Assembly: GCA_965226785.1 (NCBI GenBank)
Contig: CBDDEC010000003.1
Coordinates: 62,001 to 126,000, forward strand
From: CBDDEC01 sp965226785
GTDB lineage: Bacteria > Chloroflexota > Dehalococcoidia > UBA2979
DNA: 64,000 bases
Direction of reading: 5' to 3'
Below, in pieces: positions 33,418-42,953 of this stretch (position 1 is the stretch's first letter; each line of letters opens with the position of its first letter). The notes beneath the pieces are model-generated. The model searched no databases. It saw only the letters and a list, made by a program, of their open reading frames with translations, and was not told the origin of the DNA. Position numbers and translations under genes: made by a program.

Positions 33418-34416
33418 ATGTCGAACGAGCCCGGCACCGAACCCCGCACCGCCGCGCTGATCACCAACCCCAACGCGCGTCATGCCCCCGGCCGCGCGAT
33501 CCTCGAGGCAGCCGTGCGCCCGCTCGAGGCGCGCGGCTGGCGCGTCACGATCGAGGAGACGGCCGCGGCGGGGGACGCCTCGCAGCTCGCCGTCGCCGCC
33601 TTCGAGCGTGGCGTTGAGGTGGTCGTTGCCTGCGGCGGCGACGGGACGCTCAACGAGGTGCTGAACGGCCTCGCCATGGTCGACCGAGTGGAGGGCGCGC
33701 CACCGCCGGTCGTCGCCCTCGTCCCGGCGGGCACCGCCAACGTCTGGTCGCAGGAGGCGGGCATCCCCGCCGACCCGGAAGCGGCGCTTGCACTGCTCGC
33801 GGATGGCGTACGCCGCCCCTTCGACCTCGGCGTCGCAACGATCGAGGGTGTGCCCCGTCGCTTTGCGTTGATGTGCGGCGTCGGCCTGGACGCCGCGGTC
33901 ACGCGGGCCGTCGAAGAGGCGCCCGAAGCCAAGCGCCGCCTCGGACGCTTCGCCTTCGCCTGGCCCTCGCTGCGCGCGGTCTTCGGCGCCCGAGGTGTCG
34001 AGACGACGGTCACGATCAGCGGACGCTCGGAGACGGTCAGGCTCGTCCAGCTGATCGCGGGCAACACGCGCCTCTACGGCGGTCTGGCGCGGATCACCGG
34101 CGGCGCGGTCGCTGACGACGGCTACCTCGACGTGGTCAGCTTCCTCGACGAAGGTCGCGCCATCGCTCGGCCGTGGCGGCTGCTGCGCGAGACGTTCGGC
34201 GCGATACGAGGCGGCCTCGACCACCGCCGCGTGTCGGGCGTCGGCTACCGCCGTGCGTCCCTGCTCGAGGTGCGCCCCAGCGGCGAGCTGGCGGTGCAGG
34301 TGGACGGCGAGCCGATCGGCGTCTGTGGCCCCGCCGCGCCGCTCACGCTCTCGGTCGAACCGAGCGCGGTGCAGATGGTCATGCCCGCAGGCGACAACCC
34401 GCTGTTCTCGCGCTAG
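33418..34416 (+). CDS. Diacylglycerol/sphingosine kinase-family protein
   Basis: A 332-residue lipid kinase (DagK/YegS/BmrU type) that phosphorylates a lipid hydroxyl using ATP. The catalytic-domain signature VVACGGDGTLNEVLNGLA and VALVPAGTANVWSQEAGIP are clear, as is the C-terminal LEVRPSGELAVQVDGEPIG. It probably acts at the inner membrane face. TAGCAT at 33406-33411 lies six bases before the ATG, suggesting a leaderless transcript. Confidence 0.92.
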   Translation: MSNEPGTEPRTAALITNPNARHAPGRAILEAAVRPLEARGWRVTIEETAAAGDASQLAVAAFERGVEVVVACGGDGTLNEVLNGLAMVDRVEGAPPPVVALVPAGTANVWSQEAGIPADPEAALALLADGVRRPFDLGVATIEGVPRRFALMCGVGLDAAVTRAVEEAPEAKRRLGRFAFAWPSLRAVFGARGVETTVTISGRSETVRLVQLIAGNTRLYGGLARITGGAVADDGYLDVVSFLDEGRAIARPWRLLRETFGAIRGGLDHRRVSGVGYRRASLLEVRPSGELAVQVDGEPIGVCGPAAPLTLSVEPSAVQMVMPAGDNPLFSR

Positions 34417-34419
34417 GTC

Positions 34420-35607
34420 CTAGCCCTCGATCGGCGTCAACTCGCCCGTCTCAAGGCGGTAGCGGCGAGCGCCGGGCAGCTCGCGTCCGGAGGGGCGATC
34501 AGCGTCCGGCGTGGTGATCAGCACCTGGTCGGCGCCGTGCGCCACGGCGAGGACGCGTTCGCGGCGATGCTCGTCGAGCTCGGAGAAGATGTCGTCGAGC
34601 AGCAGTACTGGCGGGTCGCCCGTGCGCTTCGTCGAGTGCGCCACCTCGGCGATGCGCAGGGCCAGCGCCGCCGTGCGCTGCTGACCTCGCGAGGCGGTCA
34701 CGCCGGCGTCGCGGCCAGCGATGCGGAACTCGATGTCGTCGCGGTGGGGACCGATGCGCGTCTGGCCGCGATAGATGTCGTCGCGCCGGCCCGCCTCCAG
34801 CGCCGCGCGGAAGCGCGCCTGAAGGTCATGTTCGAAGAGCGACCGCTGCACCTCTTCCGGCACTGCCGGCCGGTAGCAGACCTCGAACGCCTCGCCCGCC
34901 GCCAGGTCGGCGTAGCGCACGGCTGCCGTCTCGCCCAGCTCGCGCAGCGTCGAGGCGCGTGCAGCGAGCAGCTCCGCCCCGCTCGACGAGAGTTCGTCGT
35001 CCCAGAAGTCGAGCTCGTCCGGCTGCCCACGCCGGTCCTGGATGCGACGCAGCAGCGAGTTGCGCTGCTGCAGCACACGCCCGTAGAGCTGGGCCGCGCG
35101 CACGTACTGAGCGTCCAGCTGCGAGATCGTGATGTCGAGGTAGCGCCGGCGGCCTGCCGGTGGGCCGTCCACCAGGCGCAGGTCGTTCGCCGCGAACATT
35201 ACGACGCGCAGCACGCCGATCAGGTCCGAGGCGCGTCGCGCAACGCCGTTCACACGAAACCGTCGCGACGTGCGAGGGGTGGGCGGCGCCTCGTCGGGCG
35301 GCGCCTCCGCGACTGGCTGCGTGGCCATCACCGTGATCTCGACGCTCGCGGGGCCGTCCGCGCGTGCCAGCTCCGCGACGAAGCGCGCTGCCGGCAGTGG
35401 ATCGTCGTACAACGAGGGCCAGGCGATGATGTCGCCATCCGCGCCGCCCCGGATGGTGCGCGCCGTCGCGAGGAGCGCCACCGCTTCGAGCAGGTTGGTC
35501 TTGCCCTCCGCGTTGTCACCGACGATCACATGCGCCCCCGGCTCGAGGTGCAGGTCGAGCCGCCGGAAGTTGCGGACGTTCGTCAGTTCGAGGTGGGCGA
35601 GATGCAT
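34420..35607 (-). CDS. recF: DNA replication and repair protein RecF
   Basis: A 395-residue SMC-like ATPase that loads RecA at single-strand gaps. It has MHLAHLELTNVRNFRRLDLH at the start, Walker A GDNAEGKTNLLEA, the RecF-specific RRRYLDITISQLDAQYVRA, signature ASRGQQRTAALALRIAEV and Walker B PVLLLDDIFSELDEHRR. Length is slightly above average because of an insert at 95-115. It is not next to dnaA, dnaN or gyrB, the common bacterial arrangement, but follows a histidine kinase gene. Confidence 0.95.
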   Translation of the reverse strand: MHLAHLELTNVRNFRRLDLHLEPGAHVIVGDNAEGKTNLLEAVALLATARTIRGGADGDIIAWPSLYDDPLPAARFVAELARADGPASVEITVMATQPVAEAPPDEAPPTPRTSRRFRVNGVARRASDLIGVLRVVMFAANDLRLVDGPPAGRRRYLDITISQLDAQYVRAAQLYGRVLQQRNSLLRRIQDRRGQPDELDFWDDELSSSGAELLAARASTLRELGETAAVRYADLAAGEAFEVCYRPAVPEEVQRSLFEHDLQARFRAALEAGRRDDIYRGQTRIGPHRDDIEFRIAGRDAGVTASRGQQRTAALALRIAEVAHSTKRTGDPPVLLLDDIFSELDEHRRERVLAVAHGADQVLITTPDADRPSGRELPGARRYRLETGELTPIEG

Positions 35608-35644
35608 GAGCTCCGATTATCGCATCGCTCGCCCGGCATGAGCG

Positions 35645-37104
35645 CTACGCCGGGGGTGCGGACCCGGCGGTCGTCGAGGCTTCGGCTGGGGGCATGGTGA
35701 TCGTCGGTTCGGCCGCGGGCGCCGGGACCGACGCAGCATCGAGCTCGACGCTGAAGCGGGAGCCGCTGCCATCCGCATTCGCAGCATCGACCCAGATGCG
35801 GCCTCCCTGCAGCTCCGTGAACCGCCGGGCGATGGCCAGCCCGAGCCCGGCGCCGGGTACGTCCGCCGTGCCCTGCCGGTGCACGCGGTAGTACGCCTCG
35901 AAGATGCGCTCCCGGTCCCCCGGCTCGATCCCGGGGCCGCTGTCGGTCACCTCGATGCGGACGCGACCCTCGGACGGCACGCCGGCCCGCACGAGGATCG
36001 AGCCGCCGCGCGGCGTGTGCCGGTTCGCGTTCGAGAGCAGATTCATCACGACGTGCCGGAGGTAGTGATCGTCCGCCGAGGCGAGCAACGGGGCGGGCGG
36101 CAGATCAACAGTCAATCGCTGCTCGCGGTTCACGACCGCCGGGCGCACAACTGATATGGCCGAGGTCAGCAGCGCACCGACATCGAGCGGGCGCAGTTCC
36201 GCGCGCTCGTCGACCTCCATGCCGCGCCCCACCTCGATCAGCTCGTCCACGAGTGAGCGAAGCCGGTCCACCGCCTCTGACAGCGACTGCACGAGGTCCG
36301 CCGCACCGGGCTCGAGGTTGGCGGGGTTGAGGCTGAGGATCTCCGCGAACGCCTGGATCGAGGTCAGCGGCGTCCGGATCTCGTGGGAGATGGCTGACAT
36401 GAACTCGGTACGGCGCTCCTCCTGATCCTCGAGGGCCTGCTCACGCTCGGCGCGGCGTGATCGACGATGCCCGCGAGTTGCTCCGCGAGGGCGGCCACGA
36501 GCGGGACGTCGAGAACGCTGTCGCCGGGTGCGGTCAGCATCAGCAGGCCGAGGCTCTGTCCTCCTACCGCGAGCGGCGCCGCGGCGGTGACGTCGCCAGC
36601 CCGGCGCAACCCATCGAGGGCGCGGGCCCAGGCGTGATCGAGCGGATCCTCGACAGCCACGGCGGGGTCGATGGGGCGGGGCAGGGTGAGCAACTCCGCC
36701 GAATCCTCGAAGCCCTCGGGGAAGCCGATGGCCGCCGCCAGGCGCATCTCGCCGCTGGCACTGCCGGCCAGGCCGACCGCGGCTGCGGTTGCGACCCCTG
36801 CGCGTTCGAGCGCCTCCACGGCGTCGCGCGTCGCCACCTCTATCGATCGAGGAGCGGCAAGCTCGCGTGGCAGCACAGCCAGCGCCGCCGTGCGCTGACG
36901 TGAGAGCTTGACGCGATCGATGGCGGTCCATCCGACGGCGAGCGCGACCACCCCGATCACGGCGTCAAGCAGCACGACCAGCACGGTGACGTCGCCAGCG
37001 ATGTTGAGCAGCAGCAGGTGGACGGCGATGGTGACCGCTGCCAGCAGCGGTGCGTACAGACTCAACTGGCGCGCTCGGCGCTGCAGGGCTTGCTGTTCGT
37101 TCAT
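35645..37104 (-). CDS. GAF-like sensor histidine kinase, interrupted by a frameshift
   Basis: Read across two frames this is a membrane histidine kinase of about 485 residues. It has two N-terminal helices (LAAVTIAVHLLLLNIAGD and LVVLLDAVIGVVALAVGW), a GAF-like region (about 75-215), the phospho-acceptor MSAISHEIRTPLTSIQAF, then an ATPase domain with MNLLSNANRHTP, DSGPGIEPGDRERIFE and GAGLGLAIARRFTEL. The frame changes near 36450-36456, between GIVDH and RAEREQALEDQEERR, a conserved-looking join, so a missing base in the assembly is plausible. No response regulator is adjacent. AGGAGCG precedes the ATG at 37104. Confidence 0.85.
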
Positions 37105-37150
37105 CGCGCTCCTGTGTTCCGACCCGCCGCTGTTGTCGATGCCACCACAG

Positions 37151-37831
37151 TTACTCGCCGAGCGCGATGGTCACTCGACGTTCCGCCGCCGAAGTTTCGC
37201 GCACCCGCGCCGTCTGTCCCAGCTCACGCGCCAGCGCATCGGCCACCCGCTGTGGCTCCAGAGGCGCCCCGATCAACGCCCGCACGGTTGCCTGGCTGCG
37301 CGCATAGCCTTCGATCGCGACCTCGTCGACCGCGTCCACCCCGGCGATCGCTGACTGCACGCGCATCAGGCCCTGGAACCCCGAGACGGGTCCGACCGCG
37401 ATCAGGAGCGACCCGAGCCCCGGCTCGAACGCGTCGGTCGACGCGCCGTTGGTCGCGCCGACGGGAGCAGCACGCGCCCCCTCGGACGGCGCACTCGCCG
37501 GCACGCCACCGATACGAGACGCGATCGCTTCGACGCGCTGCTCGAGGCGCGACAGTCGTGCGGTCAGCTCGCCGAGGTTGGCGGGTACCACCGCGCGCGC
37601 ACGCTCGACCGCCTCGTCGATCGTGGCGTAGGCCTGGCGTCGAGCGTCCTCGAAGATCAGCTCGGATCGATTGCCCTCGGCGGCAGCATCGTCGGGAGCC
37701 GCGGTCGCGGCGGTCTCGGACGTCGCGCCGAGGGCCGTGAGCAGCGAGCCGAGGGCGCGGACGATCGCGTGGAGGCTCTCGCCACCGCGGCTACCGCCGC
37801 TCCCACCGCCGGACAGGCCGGTGCTGGACAC
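37151..37831 (-). CDS. Conserved-looking protein with coiled coil and ferredoxin-like C-terminal domain
   Basis: A 226-residue protein. The Gly/Ser-rich N-terminus is followed by a helical stretch, RSELIFEDARRQAYATIDEA through LTARLSRLEQRVEAIASRIG, that should form a coiled coil. The C-terminal 80 residues (LLIAVGPVSGFQGLMRVQSA, GVDAVDEVAIEGYARSQATV) read like a beta-alpha-beta-beta-alpha-beta ferredoxin-like unit of the type found after regulatory domains. No family name can be given. It lies 46 bases upstream of the histidine kinase in the same orientation and is probably co-transcribed with it. Confidence 0.65.
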   Translation of the reverse strand: MSSTGLSGGGSGGSRGGESLHAIVRALGSLLTALGATSETAATAAPDDAAAEGNRSELIFEDARRQAYATIDEAVERARAVVPANLGELTARLSRLEQRVEAIASRIGGVPASAPSEGARAAPVGATNGASTDAFEPGLGSLLIAVGPVSGFQGLMRVQSAIAGVDAVDEVAIEGYARSQATVRALIGAPLEPQRVADALARELGQTARVRETSAAERRVTIALGE

Positions 37832-38136
37832 GCGCTACACCGCTCCCCTGGCGCGTCGGTGGGCGCGAATTGCTCGCACGCCGGCGCTCGACTCGACTCT
37901 ACTACGCCCACGCCGTGAGCCGCTCGGGACCACCTGCACTCGGCGTGGGCGTTGGTGAAACACGGTCGCAAACACGAGCGCTATGGGCCAGATATGCAAG
38001 CATCCGCGGGGCTGGAAGCCTCGTTCGCTTTCGCCCTTCGTGAATTCGTGTACACTTCGCGGCATCCAGGGCCGTCCGGTGAGGGCCACGGGCGCTCAAC
38101 GACTAATCACACCACTTGGTTGGAGCTGGAGCACAC
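37832..38136. promoter_or_regulatory. Intergenic region driving the ABC permease genes
   Basis: This 305-base gap separates the minus-strand unit from the plus-strand permeases. A -10 hexamer TACACT is at 38051-38056, about 80 bases before the permease start, and GGAGCTGGAG precedes ATG 38137. The sequence between 37960 and 38060 is less GC-rich than its surroundings. No further gene is seen. Confidence 0.5.
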
Positions 38137-39090
38137 ATGCAGCGGTACATCATTCGGCGCGTTGTGCTGATGATCCCCACCCTGTTCGGACTGACGTTCC
38201 TCGTCTTCGTCATGGTTCGGCTCGTCCCCGGTGACATCGTCGCCTTGATCGCGGGCGACTTCGGTTCAACCAGCCCTGAGGTCCGAGCGGCGATTCTGGC
38301 CGACTTCGGTCTCGATCAGAACATTCCGAAACAGTACGTCCTGTGGTTGGGCGACCTGCTGCGCTTCGACCTCGGCACATCGCTGATCAGCGGGCGGACT
38401 GTGTCCAGCGAACTCTCCAACCGGCTGCCGGTGACGATCGAGCTCGGACTGCTGGCGCTGTTCTTCACCATCGCCGTCGGCATCCCCGTCGGCATCATCT
38501 CCGCCATTCGCCAGAACTCCGCCTCCGACTACGTCGGCCGCTCATTTGCGGTGGGCATGCTGGCAGCGCCGAACTTCTGGATCGCGCTGATTCTGATCGC
38601 GCTGGCCGGGCGCTACTTCCGCTGGGGCGTCCCCCCAGCGGTGTACGTGACCATCACTGACAACCCGATCTCCAACCTCAAGTTCATGCTGGTACCGGCT
38701 ATCATTCTCGGCGCCTCTTCCGCAGGCGGCATCATGCGTTTCACGCGCACAGCGATGCTCGAGGTGCTGCGGCAGGATTACATCCGCACGGCGTGGTCCA
38801 AGGGCCTGCAGGAGCGCGTGGTCATTGTTCGGCACGCGCTCAAAAACGCCCTCATTCCGGTCGTCACCGTCATCGGCCTGGGCATCCCCGGCATCGTCGG
38901 CGGGTCCGTCATCATCGAGTCCGTGTACTCGATCCCCGGGATGGGTCGGTACTACCTCGCATCAATCCAGCAGCTCGACTTCCCCGTCGTGCAAGCGATC
39001 AACCTGGTCTCAGCGATGGTCGTCCTGTTCGGCAACTTAATCGTCGATATCTCGTACTCGTGGCTCAATCCTAGGATTAGGTACTCTTAA
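38137..39090 (+). CDS. ABC transporter permease, DppB/OppB family
   Basis: A 317-residue inner-membrane permease of dipeptide/oligopeptide/nickel-type ABC importers. MQRYIIRRVVLMIPTLFGLT is the typical first helix, PGDIVALIAGDFG follows, and the EAA-loop region DYIRTAWSKGLQERVVIVRH contacts the ATPases. It ends GSVIIESVYSIPGMGRYYLA and the final helices. A DppC-type permease follows, but no substrate-binding protein or ATPase genes are near, so these must be encoded elsewhere. Confidence 0.93.
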   Translation: MQRYIIRRVVLMIPTLFGLTFLVFVMVRLVPGDIVALIAGDFGSTSPEVRAAILADFGLDQNIPKQYVLWLGDLLRFDLGTSLISGRTVSSELSNRLPVTIELGLLALFFTIAVGIPVGIISAIRQNSASDYVGRSFAVGMLAAPNFWIALILIALAGRYFRWGVPPAVYVTITDNPISNLKFMLVPAIILGASSAGGIMRFTRTAMLEVLRQDYIRTAWSKGLQERVVIVRHALKNALIPVVTVIGLGIPGIVGGSVIIESVYSIPGMGRYYLASIQQLDFPVVQAINLVSAMVVLFGNLIVDISYSWLNPRIRYS

Positions 39091-39197
39091 CCATCGCAGC
39101 CGAAGCAGGACTAGAGCAACGAATACGAGAGGAGGCGGAACAGCGGTTCTACAGCCGCTGGTCTAGCTCGCTCTGGCGGTTCACGCGGATCTACCCA

Positions 39198-40037
39198 ATG
39201 GGTGCGATCGGCGGGTTCTTTGTCGTGATGCTGCTGGCCATGACGGTCTTACCCGATTTGTTTACGCCGCTCGCAGCGCAGGATCCCCTGAAGCAGTCGA
39301 TTCCTGACCGCCTGGACGGGATCAGCACCAGCAACTGGTTCGGGCGGGACGAACTCGGCCGCGACGTCTACGCCAGGTTGGTCCACGGCGCGCGTCTGTC
39401 GATCATCATCGGCTTCGGCGTCGTCATAGTGGCCCAGGGGCTCTCGATTGTGATCGGGGTGCTCTCGGGATACTACGGCGGCTGGTTCGACACCGTCTTC
39501 CAGCGCATCATCGACATCGGCATCGCCGTTCCCGGTCTCGTCTTCATCATCCTCGTCGTCCAGACGCTCCAGACGCGCCTCGATGGGGTCTGGTCCGGCC
39601 ACGGTGACGAGCTGGCCATCATCATTTCGCTTGGCCTGCTCATCGCGGCTGGGGCCTCGCGCACCATCCGAGGCGTCACCCTCGCGCTTCGCGAGGAGCA
39701 GTTCGTCGAGGCGGCAACTGCGCTCGGCGCAAGTAATCAGCGCGTGATGGCGCGGCACATCGTGCCGAACCTCTTCGCGATCGTGCTCGTGAGTGCCTCG
39801 ATCCTCGTCGGCAACGCCGTGCTGGTGGAGTCCTCACTGTCATTCCTCGGTTACGGCGTGCAGCCCCCGGACCCGAGCTGGGGCCGCATGCTGAACGACG
39901 CGCGCGAGTCGATGATCCGGGCGCCACACCTAGCGATCTTCCCCGGCCTCGCCATCTTCATGACCGTCTTCAGCTTCAACATGCTGGGCGACGCCCTGCG
40001 CGACAAGCTCGACCCGAGACTGCGCGGAGCCAACTAA
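39198..40037 (+). CDS. ABC transporter permease, DppC/OppC family (start uncertain)
   Basis: At least 279 residues of a DppC-type permease: NWFGRDELGRDVYARLVHGA, the EAA loop EEQFVEAATALGASNQRVMA, and LVESSLSFLGYGVQPPDPSW are all present. The frame stays open upstream to the preceding stop and encodes plausible N-terminal residues (FYSRWSSSLWRFTRIYPMG). A strong AGGAGG at 39129-39134 has no ATG, GTG or TTG after it, and ATG 39198 has no ribosome site. The true start was probably near 39140-39146 and has been lost by mutation or mis-sequencing. Confidence 0.85.
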   Translation: MGAIGGFFVVMLLAMTVLPDLFTPLAAQDPLKQSIPDRLDGISTSNWFGRDELGRDVYARLVHGARLSIIIGFGVVIVAQGLSIVIGVLSGYYGGWFDTVFQRIIDIGIAVPGLVFIILVVQTLQTRLDGVWSGHGDELAIIISLGLLIAAGASRTIRGVTLALREEQFVEAATALGASNQRVMARHIVPNLFAIVLVSASILVGNAVLVESSLSFLGYGVQPPDPSWGRMLNDARESMIRAPHLAIFPGLAIFMTVFSFNMLGDALRDKLDPRLRGAN

Positions 40038-40071
40038 CGAGGGCGCTCGCAGCGCTCGAATCGAACTCGAA

Positions 40072-40095
40072 ACGGGGCCTCACGGCCCCGTTTTC
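40072..40095 (+). terminator. Intrinsic terminator after the permease genes
   Basis: ACGGGGCC-TCAC-GGCCCCGT forms an 8-bp stem directly followed by TTTTC. It starts 34 bases after the DppC stop and ends that transcript. Confidence 0.85.
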
Positions 40096-40173
40096 TTGTG
40101 CAATGAAGCCAGCGCCGGCTGCTCGGGCGATGCTGTAGAGTGCGTCGGCACACACCTCGGAAGTGACGCCCAG

Positions 40174-41841
40174 ATGCAGATGACCGGCGGTCAGGCCCTC
40201 GCGCAGTCGCTCAAGATCGAGGGCATCGAGACTCTCTTCGCGCTGCCAGGCATCCAGCTCGACTACCTCTTCGACGGCATCTGGGAGGAACGCGATCACT
40301 TCAAAGTGCTGCACACGCGCCACGAACAGGCGACCGCCTACATGGCCGACGGCTTCGCCCGCACGACCGGTCGCATCGGCACGAGCATCGTCGTGCCCGG
40401 TCCGGGGCTGCTGAACGCCGCAGCCGGCCTCTCGACCGCGTACGCCTGCTCCTCGCCGGTGCTGATGGTGACCGGGCAGGTGAACACCGACCAGATCGGC
40501 AAGGGCGCCGGTGCCCTGCACGAGATCAACAACCAGCTCGAGACCATCTCCTCCGTCGTGAAGCAGGCCGAACGCGCGCTCACGCCCGAGGAGATCCCGG
40601 GCATGGTGCGTCGCGCCGCGAAGGCGCTGCAGACGGGCCGGCCGCGACCTGTGGAGATCGAGGTGCCGCCAGACGTGCTCGGCACCATCGGCGACGTGAC
40701 CCTGCTCGAGCCCGAGAGCTGGGATCGCTCCGTCGAGCACCCGGCCGACCCCGACCGCGTCGAGGAGGCGGCACGACTCCTGGGCACAGCTGAGCGTCCG
40801 GTGATCTGCGCCGGCGGCGGCGCACTGTCCTCCGAGGCCTGGGCGGAGATCCGCGAGCTCGCCGCGATGCTCGAGGCCCCCGTGCTGATGTCCTCGAACG
40901 GACGTGGGGTTGTCAGCGACCGTGAGTACCTCGGCCAGACCGGACGCCTCGCCCAGATGGAGCTCGTCCCGAACGCCGACGCGATCCTCGTCGTCGGCTC
41001 GCGCTTCCTCATGGCCGGCAACACCGGCTTCGGCGGCCCAACACCGATCAACGGCCAGGTCGTCCAGATCGAAATCGACGACGAGGAGCTCGGCCGCAAC
41101 TACCCGCCCGATGTGGGCATCCTCGCCGACGCAAAGCAGGCGGTCGGCGCGCTCCTCGAGGCGGTGCCCGCGCACAACCGCGCCCGCGAGTCACGTGAGG
41201 CGGAGCTGACGGCGCTCAAGGAGCGCAGCCGCGAGCTGTGGAACGGCGCGCCCGTGCAGTCCGGCCTCGCGACCGTGATCCGCGAAGAGCTGCCCGATGA
41301 TGGCATCCTCGTCAGCGAGAGCACGCAGGTCGGCTACTGGTCGCAGGGCGGCGGGTACGAAGTCTACGAGCCTCGGACGCTGGTCACCTCGGGCTATCAG
41401 GGCACGCTCGGCTACGGCTACGCCACGGCGCTGGGGGTCCAGGTCGGCAACCCGGACAAGAAGGTCGTTTCGATCAACGGCGACGGCGGGTTCATGTACA
41501 ACGTGCAGGAGCTGGCCACGCAGGTGCAGCAGCAGATCCCGCTGGTCACCATCGTCTTCAACGACAATGCCTTCGGCAACGTCCAGCGCATCCAGTCGAT
41601 GCGCTACAACGGTCACGTGATGGCAACCGACCTGCACAACCCCGACATGGTGAAGATGGCCGAGGCGTTCGGCATGGCCGCGTGGCGCGCCGAGGGCCCC
41701 GACGAGCTGCGCGGCGCACTACGCGACGCGCTCGCCTCGAACGCCGCGGCGCTGATCGAGGTGCCGATGCCGCCGACGCGCGACCTGGCGGGAGGGTTCA
41801 TGATGGAACCGCTGCCGCCGCGCCCGGTGCTCGATCTCTAG
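40174..41841 (+). CDS. Thiamine diphosphate-dependent enzyme (acetolactate synthase/decarboxylase family)
   Basis: A 555-residue ThDP enzyme with three domains. The PYR domain has the cofactor-activating Glu in HTRHEQATAYMADGFARTTG, the middle TH3 domain begins AARLLGTAERPVICAGGGAL, and the PP domain has the metal motif NGDGGFMYNVQELATQVQQQ ending in FNDNAFGNVQ. Without a regulatory subunit gene nearby it is more likely a decarboxylase/ligase (oxalyl-CoA, benzoylformate or acetolactate type) than biosynthetic IlvB. ATG 40174 has GGAAGTGA upstream; TAGAGT at 40136-40141 is a -10 candidate. Confidence 0.9.
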   Translation: MQMTGGQALAQSLKIEGIETLFALPGIQLDYLFDGIWEERDHFKVLHTRHEQATAYMADGFARTTGRIGTSIVVPGPGLLNAAAGLSTAYACSSPVLMVTGQVNTDQIGKGAGALHEINNQLETISSVVKQAERALTPEEIPGMVRRAAKALQTGRPRPVEIEVPPDVLGTIGDVTLLEPESWDRSVEHPADPDRVEEAARLLGTAERPVICAGGGALSSEAWAEIRELAAMLEAPVLMSSNGRGVVSDREYLGQTGRLAQMELVPNADAILVVGSRFLMAGNTGFGGPTPINGQVVQIEIDDEELGRNYPPDVGILADAKQAVGALLEAVPAHNRARESREAELTALKERSRELWNGAPVQSGLATVIREELPDDGILVSESTQVGYWSQGGGYEVYEPRTLVTSGYQGTLGYGYATALGVQVGNPDKKVVSINGDGGFMYNVQELATQVQQQIPLVTIVFNDNAFGNVQRIQSMRYNGHVMATDLHNPDMVKMAEAFGMAAWRAEGPDELRGALRDALASNAAALIEVPMPPTRDLAGGFMMEPLPPRPVLDL

Positions 41842-41904
41842 ACGCGACGCGTCGCCAGCACCTCGACGCGCCAGCGACGAGGGCACAACCTCCGAGGAGC
41901 AGAG

Positions 41905-42939
41905 ATGCCCGACCCACTCCGCATCGGCCTGATCGGCGCAGGTGGCAACACGCGCCTACGCCACATCCCCGGCTTCCAGGCGATCGAGGATGTCGAGGTG
42001 GTAGCCGTCTGCAACCGCTCGCTCGAATCCGGCCAGCGCGTCGCCGACGAGTTCGGCATCGCCCGCGTCACTGATGACCCGAGCGACCTCTTCGCGGCCG
42101 ACGACATCGACGCGATCTCCATTGGCACCTGGCCCTATCGCCACCGGGACTACGTGATCGCCTCGCTGGAGGCTGGCAAGCACGTCCTCACCGAGGCGCG
42201 CATGGCCGCCAACGCCGACGAAGCGCGGGAGATGCTCGCGGCATCGGAGGCGCGCCCGGACCTCGTGGCACAGATCGTGCCGGCGCCGTTCGACCTCAAG
42301 TCGTGGCGCACGATTCAGCGACTGGTCTCGGACGGCTCGCTCGGTGACATCCGCGAGGCGCATGTCTCGCTGCTGAGCGGCCAGAGCCTAGCCGACCAGC
42401 CGCTGCACTGGCGCGAACGCCGCGACTACTCCGGCAACAACACGATGATGTTCGGCATCGTCGCCGAGGTGGTGAGCCGCTGGCTCGGCCCGATCTCGCG
42501 CGTCATGGCCGACGGCGCGACGTTCGTGAGCTCGAGGATTGATGCCGAGACCGGCGAGGAGCGCGCTCCGGACGTGCCCGACAGCCTGGGCGTGCTCGCC
42601 CAGCTCGAGCGCGGCGGACGGGTCGCCTACCGCGTGGGCACGACGCTGCACGCCGCGATGGGCAACGGCATCTCGATCTACGGGTCGAACGGCACCCTGC
42701 ACTGGCAGATGGGCGACCGCATGCAGTTCGCGGCGCTGGGCGAGGAACTCGCCGACCTCGAACCGGACGAGGGCACGGCCGGCGAGTGGCGTGTCGAAGC
42801 CGATTTCGTCGACTCGATCCGGGATGGCGCTCCCGTCGAACTGACGAACTTCACGGACGGCGTTCACTACATGCGCGTCACCGACGCGGTCTACCGCTCC
42901 CGCACTGAGGGGCGAGCGGTCGACCTCGACGAGGTCTAG
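41905..42939 (+). CDS. Gfo/Idh/MocA-family oxidoreductase without the EKP lysine
   Basis: A 344-residue protein. RIGLIGAGGNTRLRHIPGFQ is a Rossmann NAD(P) site and the C-terminal domain (ADQPLHWRERRDYSGNNTMM onward) is the usual substrate sheet. The catalytic E-K-P motif, normally LxEKPxA, reads HVLTEARMAANADEAREM, so the lysine that takes part in hydride transfer is replaced by Ala. The protein may still use another residue or act non-catalytically. It follows the ThDP enzyme by 63 bases and probably belongs to the same pathway. Confidence 0.9.
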   Translation: MPDPLRIGLIGAGGNTRLRHIPGFQAIEDVEVVAVCNRSLESGQRVADEFGIARVTDDPSDLFAADDIDAISIGTWPYRHRDYVIASLEAGKHVLTEARMAANADEAREMLAASEARPDLVAQIVPAPFDLKSWRTIQRLVSDGSLGDIREAHVSLLSGQSLADQPLHWRERRDYSGNNTMMFGIVAEVVSRWLGPISRVMADGATFVSSRIDAETGEERAPDVPDSLGVLAQLERGGRVAYRVGTTLHAAMGNGISIYGSNGTLHWQMGDRMQFAALGEELADLEPDEGTAGEWRVEADFVDSIRDGAPVELTNFTDGVHYMRVTDAVYRSRTEGRAVDLDEV

Positions 42940-42953
42940 CGGAGCGCCGGTCG

